From Daucus carota subsp. sativus (taxonomy: Eukaryota; Streptophyta; Magnoliopsida; Apiales; Apiaceae): a stretch of DNA of 64,000 nt. Location of the stretch: contig NC_030387.2 of assembly GCF_001625215.2 (NCBI RefSeq), positions 28,036,517 to 28,100,516 on the forward strand, written 5' to 3'. Positions 21,641-43,105 of this stretch are shown piece by piece. A program made the position numbers and the translations under genes. Under the pieces are notes generated by a model. That model was not told where the DNA came from. It saw nothing but the letters and a program-made list of their open reading frames with translations, and searched no databases. Position 1 is the first letter of the stretch; each line of letters opens with the position of its first letter.

Positions 21641-23473
21641 TCGGTGTCTCTTGTCAAAATACAATGACACGCAATAAGAAGTAAACAAAAAGCCTTGATC
21701 AGATGTTGAGAAAAAGTGAATATAAATCTTCACACGGTGAGCATCCGATAGTGGCCTGGACGAATTATCTCTTTTCAGCAGCTGCAAGGAAAACTCAATC
21801 ATAAAAAAAGGATCAATAAATGCATTAGTGGACATATATGCATCATAATCACTATCAATACGAAAGGAAATTATGCAAAAATAATGTCAAAAAAATTAAT
21901 TACAAAATATAATGTCATCTATACAATATAAAAAAACTTAAAAACTGGAACAAAAATATAAAAAATAGAACATACACCAATGCTAAGCCACAATCCCATA
22001 TGTGGGAGTCGTATACTTTCAAAAAAGGCCTCTCCAGCTTTCCAAACTTTCACCCAATAACTATCTTAATCCTATATTAGGTGAATCATATGAGCTCCCC
22101 ACATGAGAATACCTATTAATTAACAACAGACACAAACTTATTACAAATTGTTGTATATCACACTAATGATTCTATATGAAGACGTTAACGACAATACGAT
22201 CGCGTCCAAGACTTTTGAGGAACCAAGACCAAGAGTACTGTATCTTGAAAATGAATGCGTATGAAAACTTTACTCTAGTGCGGAAATCAATTACCTGATG
22301 CATGTGCTTTCTTTTGATTCTTGGAAATTGTCTCAACACTTTTACCACGATCCATGTCCATTTCTTTTCACACCTGCAGAAACAAAATTTTACGATTATA
22401 ATCGAGGATTTCGATACTGCAACATTATCATCAAAAGGATTGCAAAACCTGTTGACGACGTTGAATCCGTCTTCATGCTAAAAAAACACGACCACTGTTA
22501 TCACTGCAATATAAAATAAATGTTACTACCATACACTCTACAAATCGAGAGAGAAAAAAAATGATCAAATGATTACAGATGCAAGTAGATAATAAGAATT
22601 TCGAATTTTAAATAAAAAATAGCAGAGAGCATAATGGAGGAGGAAGAGATTGATTTAGATAAATAAGCACGGATTTGTTATGATTAATTATCATGTTTGA
22701 ATTTGAAATCAATTAGACGTAGTAATGAGTGCCATGATTGGAGGAACCGAATTCAATGCTTTTTTCAAACTCTCATATGGTTGGAAGATGCTATGAGATC
22801 CAAAAAGCTCAATGAGTGGCTTGATCAATGGAACAGCAATAAATGCCACGCTCCTGATATGGCAGGAACTTGCTGCATGCCCAGTGGAAATCGGGTGGGT
22901 CGCATAAAAACCCGGAATATTCTTTCATAGTGTTAAGTTGAATGAGAAAACTGCCGGGTCGATCCGAAGCTTAATGAGTTGATCCAAGAGAAAGTGAAAT
23001 TACCAAAGCAGCCTTAAAAAATGACTCATGCTTTAAGAATTATATAGATATAAGTATCGACCGGAGGGCCTTGCATATGATTCTTCAATTACTACCGCGT
23101 ATAAGAGTATTCTGTTAAACTTTTGCCTATAATATTATAATCTTCAGCAAACAAATAAAATAGGATAGGCACACAGAAAACATCATATCTTATTTTCCTC
23201 GATTGAACAACACTACAACTAAATAACAAACTTTAGGGTACTCTTTTAAAGTACAAGAAAATCATTAGATGAGCTAATCACACAATGGATGCTTGGAGAG
23301 CTGCAACTATGCCAAATTACCAAAATACCTAACCATGTTTTTCTAAGTCAACAGTCCATGCATAGAATACAAATGAGGTATATTTTCAAAGTGTGTCTCG
23401 TCTTTAAATACTGAATTTTGCATGTAACTGGATGACTCCGAGGCGCATAAAGTTACAGATCCAATTTTCTTTG
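21640..23473. other. region without a confident gene; weak minus-strand exon signals
   Basis: A possible minus-strand exon at 22373-22295 has an acceptor (TTTCTGCAG), an ATG at 22361 with 22 codons (MDMDRGKSVETISKNQKK...) and a donor (CAG/GTAATTG). The next plausible acceptor (21782) leads to a stop after five codons, so only a 27-residue product could be drawn. I do not recognise it. The segment 22700-22930 is open in both directions but matches no family I know. The remainder is AT-rich and includes the 3' flank of VAP27. Confidence 0.2.
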
Positions 23474-26400
23474 TTACGTCTTCTTAATAAGATACCCCAA
23501 AAGTATGCCAACTAACCCAAACAGGATAACATACATAAGCGAGATACCACCACGGCTTCTCTTGCTTTCACGTTTTAGAAGTTCCTGCAGCACAGACATC
23601 CAACCAACAATTTTTATATGAAACCACCAACAATTCATGAAAAAGAAAAGAAGTTCAAACATATCCTCCGAAAATCAACAAGTAGTCAACAATGTATCCT
23701 TTCCCCACACCATCCTTGCATCATACTGGAACATCACATTTAAAAAATATCGACAAAGCAGCTTATTACGTCGAAAATATATAAATAAATGAATAGCAAG
23801 TTCTGAGATATATTCCATGAATTCTCTTCACCACAATGAGAGATATTACCCTTTTGTATGAGTCACCCATAGGGGAATATATTTCGAAATTTATGTCCCA
23901 GACAACAGCTGTTCATTTGTTAGATTCTCTTAACTCTTTACCCTCAAGACACGGGTCTCCTCACATTTTCTCCAGACCCCTTGTAAAGTTACGTAACAAT
24001 TGTCATATTAATAACAAAGAGAACATTGTCTATGCTGCCTATTTTGATAGCTAATACATTGCACTTTCAAGGAAAGAAATTTTCCAACAAACCAAAACTA
24101 GCCACTATAACAGGGCACTTGTTTTAAGTTTCAACAACCTGACAAAAGACGACCATGCTGGATGATTCTGGAATTCTTAGCAATTGTTGAAATTAGAGAG
24201 AGGCAATTGAATAAAATTCTCTTACCAGTTCTTGGTGAAGCCTTTTATTTTGTTGAATGGCAGAATTTTTCTCTTCAGACAGCTTAGAAATAAGCGCCCG
24301 TACCTGAAATTTAAAAGGACACTCTAATTAGAAGCCTTGTATTACAAAGACTAAAGTACCAATCATCAAGCAGACTTCTACATGCCACTAAGCACGTGAT
24401 ATCATATTTCATCAGATTGCTTATTTTCCCACCTGGACTTCTTTAGTAATTACGAGACAAAAAATTAGTGTTGCAATGCACACTTAATTGTCTGACATAT
24501 CAACTTCAAGCTTAAAGCCTCATAAGAGACATACTTTAACTCTGTCAACAGAGGATTTTAGTTATATGCTTCACTAAAATTACTGTTTTGTCCCGCTCAA
24601 GCCTACAGACTTGAGACTTCAACTTAACAACAAATATGAAGAAAAAAACAGGAAAATATTCACTTAATCTTTGTTAAACAAGTTACGTGATACAACAGCT
24701 TATCCTAAATACCTGATACTGTTAGTTTGTTTGCTTACAAGGGACACGTGGCAATATATACAAGGAATATTCTGCCTGCCTATATTAAGTTCTGAGCATA
24801 CAATTACGGCATTTCACTTTTGACCTCTAATCGTACAAATAACACTTAATAAATATGCTCAAGACTCAAGAGTAAAAGTATAAATGAATAAAAAGAATAA
24901 ATAAGCATTTAACTAATGACCATATATAAAAGTGTTCTGGCAAGAAAGAAATCTAGAAACTAACCTCTGGGGTATTCTCTTCAGGCTCAACATATGCTCT
25001 GGAGACCTGTGTGCATAATCAAAATAATGTCAACTATGCAAGGAAGGATAATATTCGATCACATAAAGAATTTTTCTTTAAAGATCAATACTGACAGTGT
25101 TGGAGTCAAGTGTATTAGCTGTTCCATTTTCTGATACCGAAGCCCTCGGCGAGGTACCTTCCTCAGATCCTTCCCTCACTGGTGATGGTGGTTGACGGGG
25201 TGCAACATAACTAACTCTTAGTTTGCACTCCTCAACCTGATTCCCTGACTCTTTACTAAACTGTAAGAAAGCAAACAGATATATACCAATTATATTATAA
25301 TTCAACCCAATATTATGGAATATGAAAACGAGTCCTTACTGTACAATTACCATTTCCGGAGTAATTTCCTTTGCAGATGCTCCTTCAAATTCTCCAGATG
25401 CAACTGCACTTTGGAGTAGGAACTTGTCCTTGCATTGCATGTCTGGAGGAGCCTCTTTTTGTGCTTGCATTGTAACTGATACACATTATACATTGCAATG
25501 AATATAAGTAATATAATCACCTAATTTTAAATTCAAAACACATAGCTATAATTATACGGGTATATTCTGTATTGAGAATATATAATTAAAGAAGCAAATT
25601 CATACAAATATACTCTAGTAAATTACTCCCACAGCAAGCCAATAAGCAGTTTTTTGTGCCTAAAACTCATCTTAGTTCAGTTCCCACAATACCAAATATG
25701 CTTATTGAAGTACGAAGTTTGGAAATTTTAAAACTAAAATTCTAAAAAACTACTCAGCTCATTTGGGCTTGCAGATATTTCAGGACATATATCCGAAATA
25801 GAAGGAAAAGAAGTAAAGACACAACCAATTCTGATCCATTCAAAACTCAGAAAAAATATTACTGATGAACAGAACTTTTGCTGAAAACCAAGAGGGAAAC
25901 AATCACAATATAACCAATTCCATACATTAAAGAACATAACCATATAGGAGTAGTATAACTAGTTGGGTCAAAACATTTTAAATATTAATTTAATAGGGTC
26001 AAAATTTGAAAACGATGTCAGAATTGTGATTATTAATAATTAAATTTAATATATAAGATAATTAGAATAATAAGTATGTGTTTTCAAATTATGATAAGTA
26101 ATTTAGCAAAAAAAGAAAACTAAAATATAATAAGTATGTAGATATGCCCCTGCATACAGCTAAAACAATAAAAAACTGAAAAAAAATAATTCAGACAAGA
26201 ACATGAACAACCACAATCCAGAAGTTCTCACTAGGTAAAAAGTCACTCTGAATTCAAGAAAAATCCAATGCACCTCAAATGACAGCTGAATAAACTGGTC
26301 TTGATTAAGCTTACATAAACTCAACACAAATCGGTTAGCCTAGTCCCATCATTTGCTACACTAGTAAAAATCCTAAATAAAAAGAACCAGAGCAGAAAGG

Positions 26401-26991
26401 ACACAATTATATATTTCAATACACTTGAAATTAGGCGAAAAGCATTACTAGAAAGTAGAAACTAACAAATTGATTTATAAACAATGTCATGCAACATCCA
26501 CGAACTAAAAAAATCAAAAATTAACAAACTTAAACATAAACAACCCTTACACACACACACACACACACACATAATTACACATGAACTGACCTACAACATC
26601 ACACTTAGAGTGAGGCGAAACAATTCCAGTATTCGGCCTCACACAGTACTTCTTAGGATTCGTAGTTTTCACCTAAAATCCAAAATTACACAAATCAAAC
26701 ACTAAAACCCACCAAAATCAAATCATAAACAACAAAAATCAAAGAAAATTAAAATAATATACCTTAAATGCAACATGGTTACCAGTCTTATTAGCCAATT
26801 GCATAGAACATGAGATCTGCTTCTTCAACTCAACTTACAAAACAAAACAAACACACAAAAGATCATATCAACAAAAGAACAACAACAAATCATATGAAAT
26901 CAGATCTGGGTATGTAATAAAATGAGAAAAAATTACAAGGGAACTGAAGCTCTTGTGGGTCCACGCTTAGAAGCTCTCCTCCTGTAGACAT
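23474..26991 (-). CDS. VAP27-type vesicle-associated membrane protein-associated protein
   Basis: Plant VAP27/PVA family, an ER tail-anchored protein. Its MSP domain binds FFAT-like motifs and links the ER to the plasma membrane, cytoskeleton and endocytic sites. Exons: 26991-26937, 26833-26763, 26672-26591, 25475-25351, 25260-25096, 25006-24965, 24303-24226, 23584-23474; 729 nt, 242 aa. Residues about 5-125 form the MSP domain (start GGELLSVDPQELQFP, then FELKKQISCSMQL, VAFKVKTTNPKKYCVRPNTG, QKEAPPDMQCKDKFLLQS). Then come a linker with PRQPPSPVREGSEEG, a coiled coil (RALISKLSEEKNSAIQQN) and a C-terminal membrane anchor (SLMYVILFGLVGILLGYLI, then KKT). All exon phases agree. It resembles the VAP27-1/-3 group, but I do not assign a numbered ortholog. 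Confidence 0.95.
26549..26571. repeat. (AC)n microsatellite
   Basis: An uninterrupted AC run of 23 bases in intron 3 of the VAP27 gene, 20 bp beyond the exon 3 donor. Confidence 0.95.
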
Positions 26992-27359
26992 CCTCGCAGG
27001 GGACACGAATTTCGAGGTTATATCAAGATGTAAGAGGAAGATTGATGTGGGTTTTGTGAGGAGAAGAAATGTAAGTAATGATCTGGTGTGTGAATGCAAT
27101 TATAGAAAGACAAGTGAAGAAAAAAAGTGGAACAACACTAAGTGGGGACACTTGTGTATTTTGCTTTCACTCCGTGTGATCTGTTTCATTACAAACTGTA
27201 ACTGTAAGTGTTATCTGTACATCCAGTTAGTTCTGTCTGAATTATAGTGCAATATTAAATATATTTACATGGTTTATACACGTTTTTTGCCCGTGAAATA
27301 TATTTAAATGAAAATTTATATAAAAATTTAATATATTATATATATATTAAACGGGTTGC

Positions 27360-27600
27360 GCTCAAAAAAGAACCCGTGCTTAAAATAGAACCAAAGAACC
27401 ACTAAGGTTCTGCTGCAGAACCCTCAATTTTAAATAGATTTTTAAGATCTAAATCTAAATACATATTTTTTTTCATATTTTTTCATGTTCAAAAATAATT
27501 TTAAAATATAATACTATTATAGATATTGACATTTTTTTGCATGTGAAGTTGTGTTGCTGAACCCTAACTAATACTAGAATTAAGATAAGATGTCTATGGG
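27360..27600. repeat. dispersed repeat, copy 1 (GAACC element)
   Basis: About 230 bp matching 47884-48110 in the same orientation: AACCACTAAGGTTCTGCTGC, AGAACCCTCAATTTTAAATA, GATCTAAATCTAAATACAT, TCAAAAATAATTTTAAAA, TAGATATTGACATTTTTTGC, ATGTGAAGTT and CCTAACTAATACTAGAA. Identity by eye is high across the common part. Non-coding; preceded by a TATATATATA run. Confidence 0.85.
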
Positions 27601-28380
27601 TTAAATCTTTCATCTCATTGAAATTGTTAAATCAAACATCTAAATAAAATAAATATGTGATAGTATTTGACCGTGAATTTAGATTGGAATTATATAGTGC
27701 TTATTTTTAAAATATTTTTGTACATAGTATATGATGATGAGACTAGGACCACCGGAGTATTTTTGATTTACAAGATATTTATACGGCGAAATCCATCCGG
27801 TTTTTGCGAATATATATGTATTTATACGGTTCTCTCTATGTTTTTTTGTACGCAATCTTTGCATCTTGCGAAATTCACCCGCTTTTACGTTAAAAATTGG
27901 CTTATATATCTATAATTTTACGCCCCTGTTTGTTTTAATTTTTCTAAATCTCTAAGTCACTTAATTCTATAAAAATATGCAAAACGTATTTTTTTCAAGG
28001 TCACCGAAACCCGCCTCGAATAAACATTTTACTTATTTTTCAGAAATACATTTTTCGTGGATTATTGTTTATCTGGATGTGTTTGGGATGAAAAAATAAG
28101 TACATATTTTCATATTTTTTTAAAAATAAATGACTTATTTTTCAAAAAATAAAGACAAATAAAACCATAAAAATATAAACAAAAAATATTAACGATATTT
28201 TTTAACAAAAAAACGGGTTAGAGTTATAAAATTTAAATTACAAACTGTCATATAAAAAGTTGTATTCCTATGTGTTTGAATCAATATTAGAGAATATAAT
28301 TTTAATAAATTTTATTATATAAAACTACTTACAAATAGTTAGTTACTTATATTCCAAAGTATTATTTATAACCCCTCTTA

Positions 28381-28785
28381 GGGGTCGTTTGGTTCGAGGA
28401 GTGGTATCGGGTTGGAATGAGAAATCGGGTTAAGCTGGTATGGGTTTGAGGTATCATATCTGATATCATGTGTTTGGTTGAGTGCTGGAATCAATATATA
28501 CAATTTTTATAAAAAATAAGTTATTAATATATATTAATTAAAAATATTAATAAAATTATTATTGTCATATATTTTTGCATCATTGATTTAATTTTGTATC
28601 AAATATTAATATTTCATTACTTAAATAGAGGGAAAAAAAATAAAAAATGAATATAGCTCATACCTTCATCTCATACCCACCTCCCCACTTGGGTATCAAA
28701 AACCCATATCTTGGGGGTTTAAGGTATGGGTTTCAGATTTTGTTTCTCATACCTCATTCCAGAAACCCACGAACCAAACGACCCG
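28381..28785. mobile_element. PIF/Harbinger (Tourist-like) MITE
   Basis: Left end GGGGTCGTTTGGTTCG and right end CGAACCAAACGACCCG are complementary at 15 of 16 positions. TTA (28378-28380 and 28786-28788) is the 3-bp target duplication typical of PIF/Harbinger. The arms continue with inverted GGTATGGGTTT-type sequence. 405 bp, non-coding, about 450 bp upstream of the SEC16 start codon and so possibly in its promoter. Confidence 0.92.
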
Positions 28786-29001
28786 TTAATAGTTTTATCT
28801 TAATCTCTTTCAGAAAATAAAAATCTTAGAAGAAAAATTGTGTGTCCTGTCCTCTCCACTCTGTCTCGTTCACTTGAAGCATTGTAATGTCATATGTCTC
28901 TGGATATAATAAGTATACATGTGAATTGTTTAAGACTTCAGAATCAAAGCATGCAGATGCTGATAATGTTTCTCGCTCATCACTTTAATTCCAGATCAAA
29001 G

Positions 29002-29227
29002 GTAAATCTTATTCCTGTATTTTTTTTTTTTTTTGCTTTTACACAATGAATCATTAGTTCCCTTGATTTAATTTTATGATCTTTAGTTAGATTCTGAGAA
29101 CTGTGATATTTGTGACATTAATTTTGATGCATTTGTGGTTAGATGGTCACTGGTTATATATTTATTTAATTTTTGGGTTCTGCTGTGTTGATGATGTAGC
29201 TTGTAAATTTGTGGTTATGAAGAACAG
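29002..29227 (+). other. probable 5'-UTR intron of SEC16
   Basis: A donor AAAG/GTAAAT at 29001/29002, a T-rich tract, and an acceptor GAACAG/GG at 29227 lie just before the start codon at 29237. Inferred from splice signals only. Confidence 0.5.
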
Positions 29228-29236
29228 GGTTTATAA

Positions 29237-38409
<9,173 letters not shown>

Positions 38410-40070
38410 TCTACAGATGAAGAAACTCCACAAGGAAATGTCAAGACGCTTGACTCTTAACTTCTGCCCAGGGTCGATGTAAATTGATCAAACCTCACTC
38501 AGGTTCAGGTATTTGATGAAATTTAATATACTATGTCAAGAAACATGTACTTGGTGCTAACGATGTGCTCTCGTTTTTTCTTTCTGCAGACAATGTCATC
38601 AAGTAAAGGAAAATGGATTTAAACAGTTGAAATATTAGTACCTTTTCCTTCTAACCTCTTTAACTTGCTCGGCAATTTTGACAAGTTTATTGGTCTTCTT
38701 CCAGTGAACTGTTATCATTGAAAAAACTCATTCAAGAGTATTAGAACAAGGGACACTAATGTTGATTTAACTTCTCTAAATCTTATTCTGTCGTTATCTT
38801 TTCATTGCTCCCCCTTGAACAACTAATCTTGGACGACTGGAATGCGATGGAGAAGTCTGCAGTGGCAATGATGTGCACAGATAACAGATTGAATGACTAT
38901 GACTGATGTTTGAAAATTCACTATGTCATGTCTACATATATACATATAAGCAGTTTGTCTTTCTTTCTTTTTTCTTTATGTAATTTACATATGATGTTTA
39001 TTGGGTTCAATTAATCTTATTATTTTCTTAATAACTACTCGCTCCTTACCATGTTTGTTGTGATTTTCACATAAATACAATACGGTTCTAAATGTAAAAT
39101 ATTGTGATGGCTAGACGTTGCTTGCAGTTCTGCTATTTCTCAATTCTTATATTTTCCAGCTCCAATGGTTCCATCACTTTTCTGGTAAAAACAGAACAGA
39201 GTAATTTCAGGGAATCCGGGAAATGTTGCATTGTAGCGAACACTGTTCTAACTTCTCCCACCTGCAATTCAAGTAAGTTTTTCATATTTTAACCGTTGAT
39301 GGCAGCTGAATTGCAGATGCAATTTTGGGGAACCTTGTATCAAAGACAACTCGGATATATTGTAGTAAAATCTTCATTTTAATATTTGTAAGTTACTTGG
39401 ACACGCTTTACTTTGTAAAGTTTGTATCAACTTGTTCTCGGCAGGGAATTTAATTCAGGGCCAAATCTGTTTGATATGAATAGTTACATAGAAAAACTAA
39501 TGTGTGTTTACTTTGATGAAATGAAATGAGCAGATATTTGAATAAAAAGTTATAAAGAATTGTTATAGTGAAAGAAGAAAGTAAAAAACAATAATGACTA
39601 AATATGAGTGACTCTAGATTTTTTATGATGAAGATCGCAGGGAAACATGGAGTCGTGGAATGAGCATTCTTTTCAAAACATGTGAGTTAGATTTCTAATT
39701 TAAATAATTGAAATGGAATGAAAATCTAATCACCCTCAATTTTAAAGTATGAATTTCATTTCATTCTCCCCCATTTCATTACATCCAAGTGCACGGGGGC
39801 TATGACTAGAATTTTGTTAGTCATTAACCACATTAAAGTTGATCAATAGTCAATCTTGCTTGCAGTAGCAATTCATTTACGAGTGTGATAGATAGTTCAA
39901 ACCATAAAGTTTACTATCACTTATCATCGAGATTTTGTATTTTAGATTCTCGCTTATTCTGATACGCCATATAGAACATACAATTATAATTTTCAAAAAA
40001 AAAACCCAACATATATACTTGTGTTAATATACAACAAATCTAGGTTTTAGGGACGAAAATTATGAAAGAG
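38410..40070. other. SEC16 3' flank and intergenic DNA
   Basis: This holds the SEC16 3' UTR and AT-rich intergenic sequence. The only structure seen is a possible MITE at about 39511-39789. Its left end CTTTGATGAAATGAAATGAG and right end complement CTTGGATGTAATGAAATGGG match at about 16 of 20 positions; no clear target duplication is visible. No coding region is recognised. Confidence 0.5.
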
Positions 40071-40480
40071 TTTTTCTCCATATGTGACCAAAATTTTGAA
40101 AAGCCACCTAAAGCTAAAATTCCAAAAATGGCTCTAGATGGAAAACTCAAAAATAGCCCCTAATCGAAACCTACTCATGAATGGCATGAAATAGAACTTT
40201 AAGTAAAACCTACTAATAACACAATAATAACACAAATTTCATATTTCACAATAATAACACAAATAAAAAAAAAAATACTAAATCAACACAAATTATGCAA
40301 ACATGTGCACTAAAGAAATTCGAACACCACATACCTGTGAAATTAGTTTCCCCTCAGTTACCCTCTCAGTTGTTATTTTTTATATATTTTGATTAGCTTT
40401 ATGAAAATATTGAAACACCCACTTTTGGAGGGGATTTTGGTGAGACTTCATAGTGTGAAATTCAAGAGCCTCAGCTTTTT
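40070..40480. repeat. dispersed repeat, copy 1 (partner at 49575-49950)
   Basis: Shares with the second copy ACCAAAATTTTGAAAAGCCA, AAGCTAAAATTCCAAAA, AACCTACTCATG, CATGAAATAGAACTTTAAGT, CATATTTCACAATAA-AACAC, ATTATGCAAACATGTGCACT and GAAATTAGTTT-CTC. Same orientation, strongly similar but with indels. Non-coding, probably a transposon. Confidence 0.8.
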
Positions 40481-40602
40481 ATTTGAGGATATACACCCAA
40501 GATATGAAATGGACCAGCAATATCTTTATGAACAATCTCCCTTAGCCTTTTAGCTGGGAGGGGCATAAATCTAAAATATAAGCGGTCAGAACAATTTGGG
40601 AG

Positions 40603-41118
40603 ATGCCTAAAAACAAACCCATGCGGGCTCAGCTCTCCATCTTTGACTCCTCAATAGATGTAATCGAGACTTTCACCAATTCTTTTCATCTCATTTGCCA
40701 TGATTTTCAAACATGTCACATATTCTCCGATATTTCAGAACTCTTGATCTTTATATTTTCGAACTCTCCACGTAGCACTCGGAGCTGCACTTTTTTATTT
40801 TCTCGACACCCTCGAATGATTTTTGTAAGATCTCCTGTGTGTCTTTTGCTATTTTGGCTCGTGAGATTATTTTCAAAGGTCGATCAAGTGACCCATTGAA
40901 CAAACATATATAAAGCTTTTTGGTCTTTTTTCCGGGAATCTTTTAATGCTCTTTTCTCCTTATTTGGAAGGGCAACTTCATCGTTGGCTTCGACCCATTT
41001 TCGACAAATATTCAAGTTGTCATATATAGGACGCAATAACACCTTCATTTATATGCTTTTTCGTAGTTTTTGTTGCCATCAACTTCAAGATTTGTTGTTG
41101 CACCATCATATTTGCCAT
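40603..41118 (-). pseudogene. copia gag remnant
   Basis: Read on the minus strand from an ATG at 41118, the frame-shifted translation follows a copia gag (UBN2-type). It starts MANMMVQQQILKL, then WVEANDEVALPNKEKRALKD, KKDQKALYM, SRAKIAKDTQEILQKSFEG and RGEFENIKI, followed by MANEMKRIGESLDYIY. Several shifts and stops break it, so it is dead. An LTR-like segment with a TATA box lies upstream on the same strand (41229-41550). Unrelated in sequence to the element at the start of the window. Confidence 0.85.
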
Positions 41119-41228
41119 CTTTTTTCTCCAAAAAAACCTAGCTCTAACGGCACTTGTTTGAAAGGTGGTGGGCTTTTACTCAAATATAGAAGCTTAGAAA
41201 AACTCTTAGTGAAGTATTTTAACACAAT

Positions 41229-41550
41229 GTATAAAGATTTATAAATAAAAACGAACCGGCCTTCTATTTCACTAGATTAAAGATACAGCTTTTCTTTTAC
41301 ACAGGCTACAGCTTCAAAGAGCTTCAGCTCTTTTCTTGCACTCTACAATTATTTTCACTTCGACGTGTCTCTAGAACTAGCTGGGGTTCTATTTATAGGC
41401 TAACTAAATACATATGACATTATTGCTTACTAAATACTATATTTAATACAAGCTACGCCTGATCATCGAAGAGATCGATCAGGCTCATTTCCAGGAGCTG
41501 CTGTATTTTCCTCCATTCACATATTTCACCACCTTTTGTTTATACCAACA
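41229..41550 (-). repeat. probable LTR of the minus-strand copia remnant
   Basis: On the minus strand this segment starts TGTTGGTATAAAC (41550) and can be read to ATACA (41229). It contains CCTATAAATAGAACC (TATA box near 41391-41398) about 150 bp from its start side and precedes the gag remnant in the right orientation. No primer-binding site is recognised after it, and the second LTR was not found. Confidence 0.5.
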
Positions 41551-42040
41551 GCTAGTATTTCAAAGCTTCTAGCACACCAGAACTGACTCTCTTTATTACT
41601 GCCAGCCTATCTTATCTGTGTGTTCATGATTTAACCCAGCCATTTTGTTCAATCTGCCTTTATATTTCCTTGTTTTCTAGGAAGCTTGTTTCTTGACTGC
41701 TGCTCCAATATTTGAATCCATGATTCTAAGAAGTAAGAAGCATGTTTTTTCCATGCATTATTACCAATACTACTGCTATACTTATGAGAGGTTGAATCGA
41801 AAAACATTTCCCTAACTAGAATGCAATCGACATAATGAGACTGCTGATTCAATGCTTCAAACATACAACCACCAAGGTCCAAGCTACTCATGTAGTATCA
41901 AGTTTGCTTAGTACAACAGTCAAGCTCGAATATATTTCCTCTGTACCTGCACATCCTTTATCCCATATATCTGTTCCAACTGTGCATAGGCTTTTATCGT
42001 AGCTGCAAGTTACGACGTACATAGTTATTGTATCTTGTGC

Positions 42041-42180
42041 CACTACAACAAAAACGGGTATTTACGACGGAAATTAAGCCTTAAATCCGTCACAAGTTCT
42101 GAATTTACGACGGAAATGTTCCGTCGTTTTTGCTCAAGTAGTAAGTTAAAAAAATGTCGCAATTTTCCACATGCGTCGTA
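42041..42180 (+). mobile_element. CACTA (En/Spm) terminal fragment
   Basis: Begins CACTACAACAAAAACGGG, the typical CACTA end, followed by subterminal direct and inverted repeats of TTACGACGGAA (42061, 42111) and CCGTCGT. The other terminus was not found with confidence, so it is either a fragment or a solo end. The stretch 41551-42040 before it contains nothing I recognise. Confidence 0.75.
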
Positions 42181-42739
42181 AGTATGATCTTATTAGTTAT
42201 TTGCTTATTATATCTTATTGAATTTTTAAAATGATAAATATTTCATTATTGATAAATTTAAAATTATCATTGAAATAGACGATAACATACTAGATAAAAT
42301 TTGTAGCAAGTCTCAAAAAGAGGTACACTATTTTGGTGGTGTAGTGGAATGTAATTTTGATTCACAATTGGTACAACATTTTGCTTGTGTAGTGGAATGA
42401 TATTGATGGTGGATGCACTGTGGTGCAACTCGATGTCAAAGCAAGGAATCACTTAATAGAATTTGTAAATCTAAGAAAGAGTGAACAGAAAATTATGTGG
42501 GTACTCGAGCTCATTTGGATTTTGATTAGTGTTCGTACATATAAATTGGATCTTAAGAACAGTACATTAGAGATAAGACGTGATATCAATATTTATGCTC
42601 ATGTCTTGAGCAAGAGAGTTTGCAAGTGTATTTTTATGGAGATAGATTTATTATATATTTATTTATACCGACAATGAGGTTCAAATGCAATAAGGACAAT
42701 GAGAGTTTTGTTATTGGTAAATATGAACCCAAACACTAG

Positions 42740-43020
42740 TTGTTTAAAATTTTAACTGTGACCAAAAGTAAAACTTTTTTTGACATTTTTGACAATATTT
42801 TGCTTATAATACATGTATGTATGACGTGTGACATTAAACATGGGTTTATCGAAATTTGTAAAATAGAACAAATTAATAGAGATAATATGATGTCTTATAT
42901 GGAAATGAACAAGTTATTTTGTGAATATTGTATAGAAGGAAAAATAACGCGAAATATTTTTTTAAAAATGAAAAGAGTTGGTGAACTTTAAGATTTGGGA
43001 CACTCGGACATATGTGTTCC
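42740..43020 (+). pseudogene. possible copia integrase zinc-finger fragment
   Basis: A frame here ends with NKLFCEYCIEGKITRNIF, matching in spacing the C-x2-C ... GK of the copia pre-integrase zinc finger. It is followed near 42985-43015 by a decayed block resembling L-x-HSDI-x-x-P. The upstream part is full of stops in the frame expected. Weak but specific similarity. Confidence 0.45.
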
Positions 43021-43105
43021 TTGAAATCGTAAAACCCACTCCACTAAATATTATTTTATAACATTTATAAATGTTGATCGCAAGTATGTTTACTATTTAT
43101 ATCTA

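Noticed and set aside
22697-22930. Open stretch in both directions
   Set aside because: No recognisable domain, splice partner or promoter; left as unassigned.
42325-42400. GTGTAGTGG motifs as the missing 3' end of the CACTA element at 42041
   Set aside because: Only GTAGTG matches the terminus; the following bases and the subterminal repeats do not pair with the left end.
42267-42452. Minus-strand frame with repeated IPLHKQN/IPLHHQN text
   Set aside because: Comes from a short 48-bp-spaced duplication (GTGTAGTGGAATG); no gene signals.
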